From the NCBI GenBank assembly GCA_021782545.1, contig JAJXUW010000008.1, forward strand, positions 1 through 38,495: DNA of 38,495 nucleotides, read 5' to 3'. The position numbers and the translations under genes were made by a program. A model generated the notes under the pieces. It had not been told where the DNA came from. It saw only the letters and a program-made list of their open reading frames with translations, and did not search any database. Below are positions 35,583-38,495 of the stretch, piece by piece; the stretch's first letter is position 1, and each line of letters begins with the position of its first letter. Source of the stretch: Deltaproteobacteria bacterium (GTDB lineage Bacteria > Desulfobacterota > Desulfuromonadia > Geobacterales > Pseudopelobacteraceae).

Positions 35583-36701
35583 ATGAATTTTAGGATTGAC
35601 CGGGAAAGCTTCCTCAAGGCTCTGCAGAAGGTTCAGGGGATCGTTGAAAAGCGGACATCCATGCCGATCCTCTCCAATGTGTTGATTGAGGCCTCTGGTG
35701 ATGGGATTGAGATGACAGCAACCGACCTGGAGGTGGGTTTGAAAGGCAGTTATCCTGCCAAGGTTGAGCAGGATGGCCGGATAACGGTCGGTGCCAAAAA
35801 ACTCTACGAGATCGTCAAGGAACTGCCCAACCAGGAGATCAGCTTCAGCACCAAAGAAAACGACTGGGTCGAGATCACCTGCGGCAAGGTACGTTTCAAC
35901 ATCGTCGGTCTGTCACCGGATGAATTTCCGAACGTTGCCACGGTGAAGGATGACCAGTTGCTTGAACTGGAGGCCTCGCTGCTGAGGACGATGATTGAAA
36001 AGACCTCCTATGCCATTTGCAACGACGAGACCAAATACAACCTAAACGGCATTTTCACGCGTGTCGAGGCCAGCGAAAACGGCCAATTGCTCAAGATGGT
36101 GGCAACCGATGGTCACCGGCTTTCCATTGCATCGGGTGTTTTCAGCGGCAAGGCCAATCCAGAATTGTTAAAAGGGGTGATCCTACCCAAAAAAGGGATC
36201 TACGAGATCAAGAAGATCACCGACGAGGGGGATGGACTGCTCAAATTCGGCTTTGTCGATAGTAGCGCCGTGCTCAAAAAAGGCGATACCACCCTGGTGA
36301 TGCGGCTGGTGGATGGCGAGTTTCCCGATTACACCCGCGTGATACCGGCCACCAACGATCAGCATGTCAAGGCCACGCGTGAAGAGTTGATCCACGCCGT
36401 GCGCCGGATGGCGATCCTTTCCAGCGAGAAATTCAAGGGGATCATGCTGGAGATCGACGGCAGTCAGGTCAAAATTTCATCAAGCAATCCCGAACTTGGT
36501 GATGCCATGGAAGAGCTGGAAGTGACCTACAGTGGCGAGCCGTTCTCGGTCCGCTTCAATGCCCGCTATCTGCTTGACGTGCTGGCGGTCTGCGAAAGCG
36601 AACAGGTCCTGATGAAATTCAAAAACGAACTGTCACCGTCGATCATCACGCCGGATGACGGCGACGGCTTCCTGGCGGTGATCATGCCGATGAGACTCTA
36701 G
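35583..36701 (+). CDS. dnaN: DNA polymerase III beta subunit (sliding clamp)
   Basis: DnaN forms the ring clamp that tethers DNA polymerase III and many repair proteins to DNA. The 372 residues give the usual three repeated clamp domains. Recognisable are the N-terminal FRIDRESFLKALQKVQGIVEKR (in two blocks), MVATDGHRLSIAS in the middle and the C-terminal VIMPMRL, whose last residues line the partner-binding cleft. AAGGAG precedes the ATG. Its stop overlaps the recF GTG (TAGTG), so the two are coupled. The region upstream is the origin. Confidence 0.98.
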   Translation: MNFRIDRESFLKALQKVQGIVEKRTSMPILSNVLIEASGDGIEMTATDLEVGLKGSYPAKVEQDGRITVGAKKLYEIVKELPNQEISFSTKENDWVEITCGKVRFNIVGLSPDEFPNVATVKDDQLLELEASLLRTMIEKTSYAICNDETKYNLNGIFTRVEASENGQLLKMVATDGHRLSIASGVFSGKANPELLKGVILPKKGIYEIKKITDEGDGLLKFGFVDSSAVLKKGDTTLVMRLVDGEFPDYTRVIPATNDQHVKATREELIHAVRRMAILSSEKFKGIMLEIDGSQVKISSSNPELGDAMEELEVTYSGEPFSVRFNARYLLDVLAVCESEQVLMKFKNELSPSIITPDDGDGFLAVIMPMRL

Positions 36702-37783
36702 TGCTGCTGACCGGCATCAGGCTCGAGAACTATCGCAATATAGCCGTTGCTGAGCTACAGCCGAGCCGACAGCTGACCGTCCTATACGGCAGCAATGGTC
36801 AAGGCAAGACCAACCTGCTGGAGGCGATCTATCTGCTGGGCACCGGACGTCCCTTCAGGAGCGCCAAGGTGCCGGATCTAATTCGGCAGGGACTGGCTAT
36901 GGCGTCAATCAGAGGCCAGGTACAGACGGCTGGCGTTACCAGTGAGATCATCGCTAAACTGGCGGAAAAACAACGACGGCTGACCGTTGATGGCAAGCCG
37001 GTACAGCGCGCCGCAGAACTGCATGGCAAATTGGCGGTGGTGGTCTTTTCGCCCGACGATACCGCCATGGTCAAGCAGGGACCAGAGGCGCGACGGCGCT
37101 ATCTGGACCGGACACTGTACAACAGTAATGTCGGATTTTTGCGAGAGTATCACGACTATTACCGCACCTTAAAACAGCGCAACGCCCTGCTGCGCAGCGG
37201 GGTGACGGCCGGACTTGACATCTGGACGGAACAGCTGGTGGAAAGCGGCAGCCGGCTTATGCAGCAGCGCCGTCAGTATGTTGAGCAGTTTCTGCCATTA
37301 CTCCGGCAGCATTACCGCAGCATTGCCGGCGGTCATGAAGAGGTCGGGCTGGTGTACCGGCCCGATGCGGATGACCATTTTCTGGAGCTGCTTGAGCAAT
37401 GCCGGCTAAGCGACCTGCGGCACGGCGTTACCGGGCGGGGTCCCCACCGCGATGACCTGGAGTTTCTGATCGATGGCCGCGCCTTGAAGACCTTCGGCTC
37501 CCAAGGGCAGCAGCGTTCCTATGTGCTGGCCCTCAAACTGGCCGAGCTTGACCATCTGCAACAGACCTTTGGCGAACCGCCGCTGATGCTGCTGGACGAT
37601 ATCGCCTCCGAACTCGACCGGGAGCGTATCCATAACCTGCTTGGCTTCCTGCGCCAGCGGGAGGTGCAGGTGTTGATAACTACCACCACCACGGTCGGCA
37701 TTGACCCCGGTCTGCTGCAGGCAAGCAGCCTTTACCGGGTAGATGCCGGCACTTTGACGTATGAGGGAAGTGTACCCAGATGA
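36701..37783 (+). CDS. recF: DNA replication and repair protein RecF
   Basis: RecF is an SMC-like ATPase that helps RecA load on gapped DNA with RecO and RecR. The 360 residues carry Walker [19 protein letters not shown] (about 30-47), the RecF signature [20 protein letters not shown] (about 267-286) and Walker [17 protein letters not shown]. The start is GTG 36701, one base overlapping the dnaN stop; the N-terminal LENYRNIAV confirms the frame. Its stop overlaps the gyrB ATG by four bases. Confidence 0.97.
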   Translation: MLLTGIRLENYRNIAVAELQPSRQLTVLYGSNGQGKTNLLEAIYLLGTGRPFRSAKVPDLIRQGLAMASIRGQVQTAGVTSEIIAKLAEKQRRLTVDGKPVQRAAELHGKLAVVVFSPDDTAMVKQGPEARRRYLDRTLYNSNVGFLREYHDYYRTLKQRNALLRSGVTAGLDIWTEQLVESGSRLMQQRRQYVEQFLPLLRQHYRSIAGGHEEVGLVYRPDADDHFLELLEQCRLSDLRHGVTGRGPHRDDLEFLIDGRALKTFGSQGQQRSYVLALKLAELDHLQQTFGEPPLMLLDDIASELDRERIHNLLGFLRQREVQVLITTTTTVGIDPGLLQASSLYRVDAGTLTYEGSVPR

Positions 37784-38495
37784 GTGAGATCGAACAAAAC
37801 GCACCAGATGCGGCCGATTATGGGGCCGAAAGTATCAAGATCCTGGAAGGGCTTGCGGCGGTCCGCAAGCGGCCGGCCATGTACATCGGCTCCACCTCCA
37901 CCCAAGGCCTGCACCACCTGGTCTACGAGATCGTGGATAACTCCATCGACGAGGCCCTGGCCGGCTACTGCGATACGGTCTCGGTCACCATCAATACCGA
38001 CGGTTCGGTGACGGTGGTCGACAACGGCCGGGGGATCCCGACGGACATGCACCCCACCGAGGGTCGTTCGGCGGCCGAGGTGGTGCTCACCGTGCTGCAC
38101 GCCGGCGGCAAGTTTGACAATGACTCCTACAAGGTCTCCGGTGGTCTGCACGGGGTGGGGGTCTCGGTGGTAAACGCGCTCTCCAGGTGGCTTGAGCTGG
38201 AGATTCGCCGTGACGGCAAGATCTGGCGGCAGTCCTACCGGCGGGGCGATCCGCAGGCGCCGCTGGAGGTGACGGGAGAGAGCAGACGGCGCGGCACCAA
38301 GATTACCTTCATGCCGGACGAGGAGATCTTTGAGACCACCGATTTTTCGTTCGAGGTCCTGTCGCAACGGTTGCGTGAGCTGGCCTTCTTAAACGCAGGC
38401 GTCAGGATCACCATTACCGATGCCCGTACCGAGGCAAAGTCACACGAGTTTTACTATGAAGGCGGGATCAACTCCTTTGTCGAGTACTTAAACCG
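37780..38495 (+). CDS. gyrB: DNA gyrase subunit B, 3' end outside the window
   Basis: GyrB is the ATPase subunit of DNA gyrase, which adds negative supercoils. The frame starts at ATG 37780 ([10 protein letters not shown]) and is open to the window end, showing 238 residues. Visible are the GHKL ATPase motifs: [14 protein letters not shown] (with catalytic Glu and Asn), [28 protein letters not shown] (LHAGGKFD, then [10 protein letters not shown]) and [10 protein letters not shown]. It overlaps recF by four bases in the conserved dnaA-dnaN-recF-gyrB order. The toprim and C-terminal parts are outside. Confidence 0.97.
   Translation, partial: MSEIEQNAPDAADYGAESIKILEGLAAVRKRPAMYIGSTSTQGLHHLVYEIVDNSIDEALAGYCDTVSVTINTDGSVTVVDNGRGIPTDMHPTEGRSAAEVVLTVLHAGGKFDNDSYKVSGGLHGVGVSVVNALSRWLELEIRRDGKIWRQSYRRGDPQAPLEVTGESRRRGTKITFMPDEEIFETTDFSFEVLSQRLRELAFLNAGVRITITDARTEAKSHEFYYEGGINSFVEYLN

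Overview
The window is a GC-rich chromosomal segment around the replication origin of a Gram-negative bacterium. The gene set (futalosine-pathway mqnC, a Roadblock/LC7 protein between smc and ftsY, rny-ymdB beside zapA/fau, cydDC, yidC-mnmE-mnmG-rsmG next to dnaA) fits a deltaproteobacterial, Geobacter-like (Desulfuromonadia) organism. This assignment is inferred from gene content and style, not from a database search.

Right end (about 33.4-38.5 kb): the classical origin block. rpmH-rnpA-yidD-yidC-mnmE-mnmG-rsmG runs leftward. dnaA-dnaN-recF-gyrB runs rightward, with gyrB cut by the window end. DnaA-box-like sequences occur on both sides of dnaA. The dnaA-dnaN gap also carries a TAA-type trinucleotide tract and an A/T-rich stretch, so it is the best candidate for the unwinding site. 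A perfect 16-bp parS palindrome lies between mnmE and mnmG, but no parAB follows rsmG.

Middle (about 7.5-27 kb): nearly all minus-strand housekeeping genes, in order of transcription. First come ybgC-mqnC-RNase D-like and nadD-rsfS-rlmH-LolD-like ATPase-ABC-F. Then come a single-domain NifU protein, an MFS transporter with a TauE/SafE permease, and smc-roadblock-ftsY. Last come zapB-zapA-(6S RNA)-fau-rny-ymdB-tyrS. A good sigma70-like promoter precedes zapB. The zapA-fau gap holds a probable 6S RNA.

Left end (1-7.5 kb): rlmI-like methyltransferase, cydD, cydC, a small membrane protein and a GGQ release-factor-like protein continue on the minus strand. They converge on a plus-strand trio: ABC-F ATPase (5' truncated), a small unknown protein and greB. 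The ABC-F fragment has Arg where its first Walker A motif should have Gly.

From rpmH down to 2272 every gene lies on the minus strand, and from dnaA on every gene lies on the plus strand. Transcription therefore runs with the replication forks leaving the origin. Most of the window is ordinary core genome. The least explained parts are the MFS/TauE pair with its inverted repeats, the structured leader before ybgC, the solitary parS, and the Walker A substitution at the left edge.
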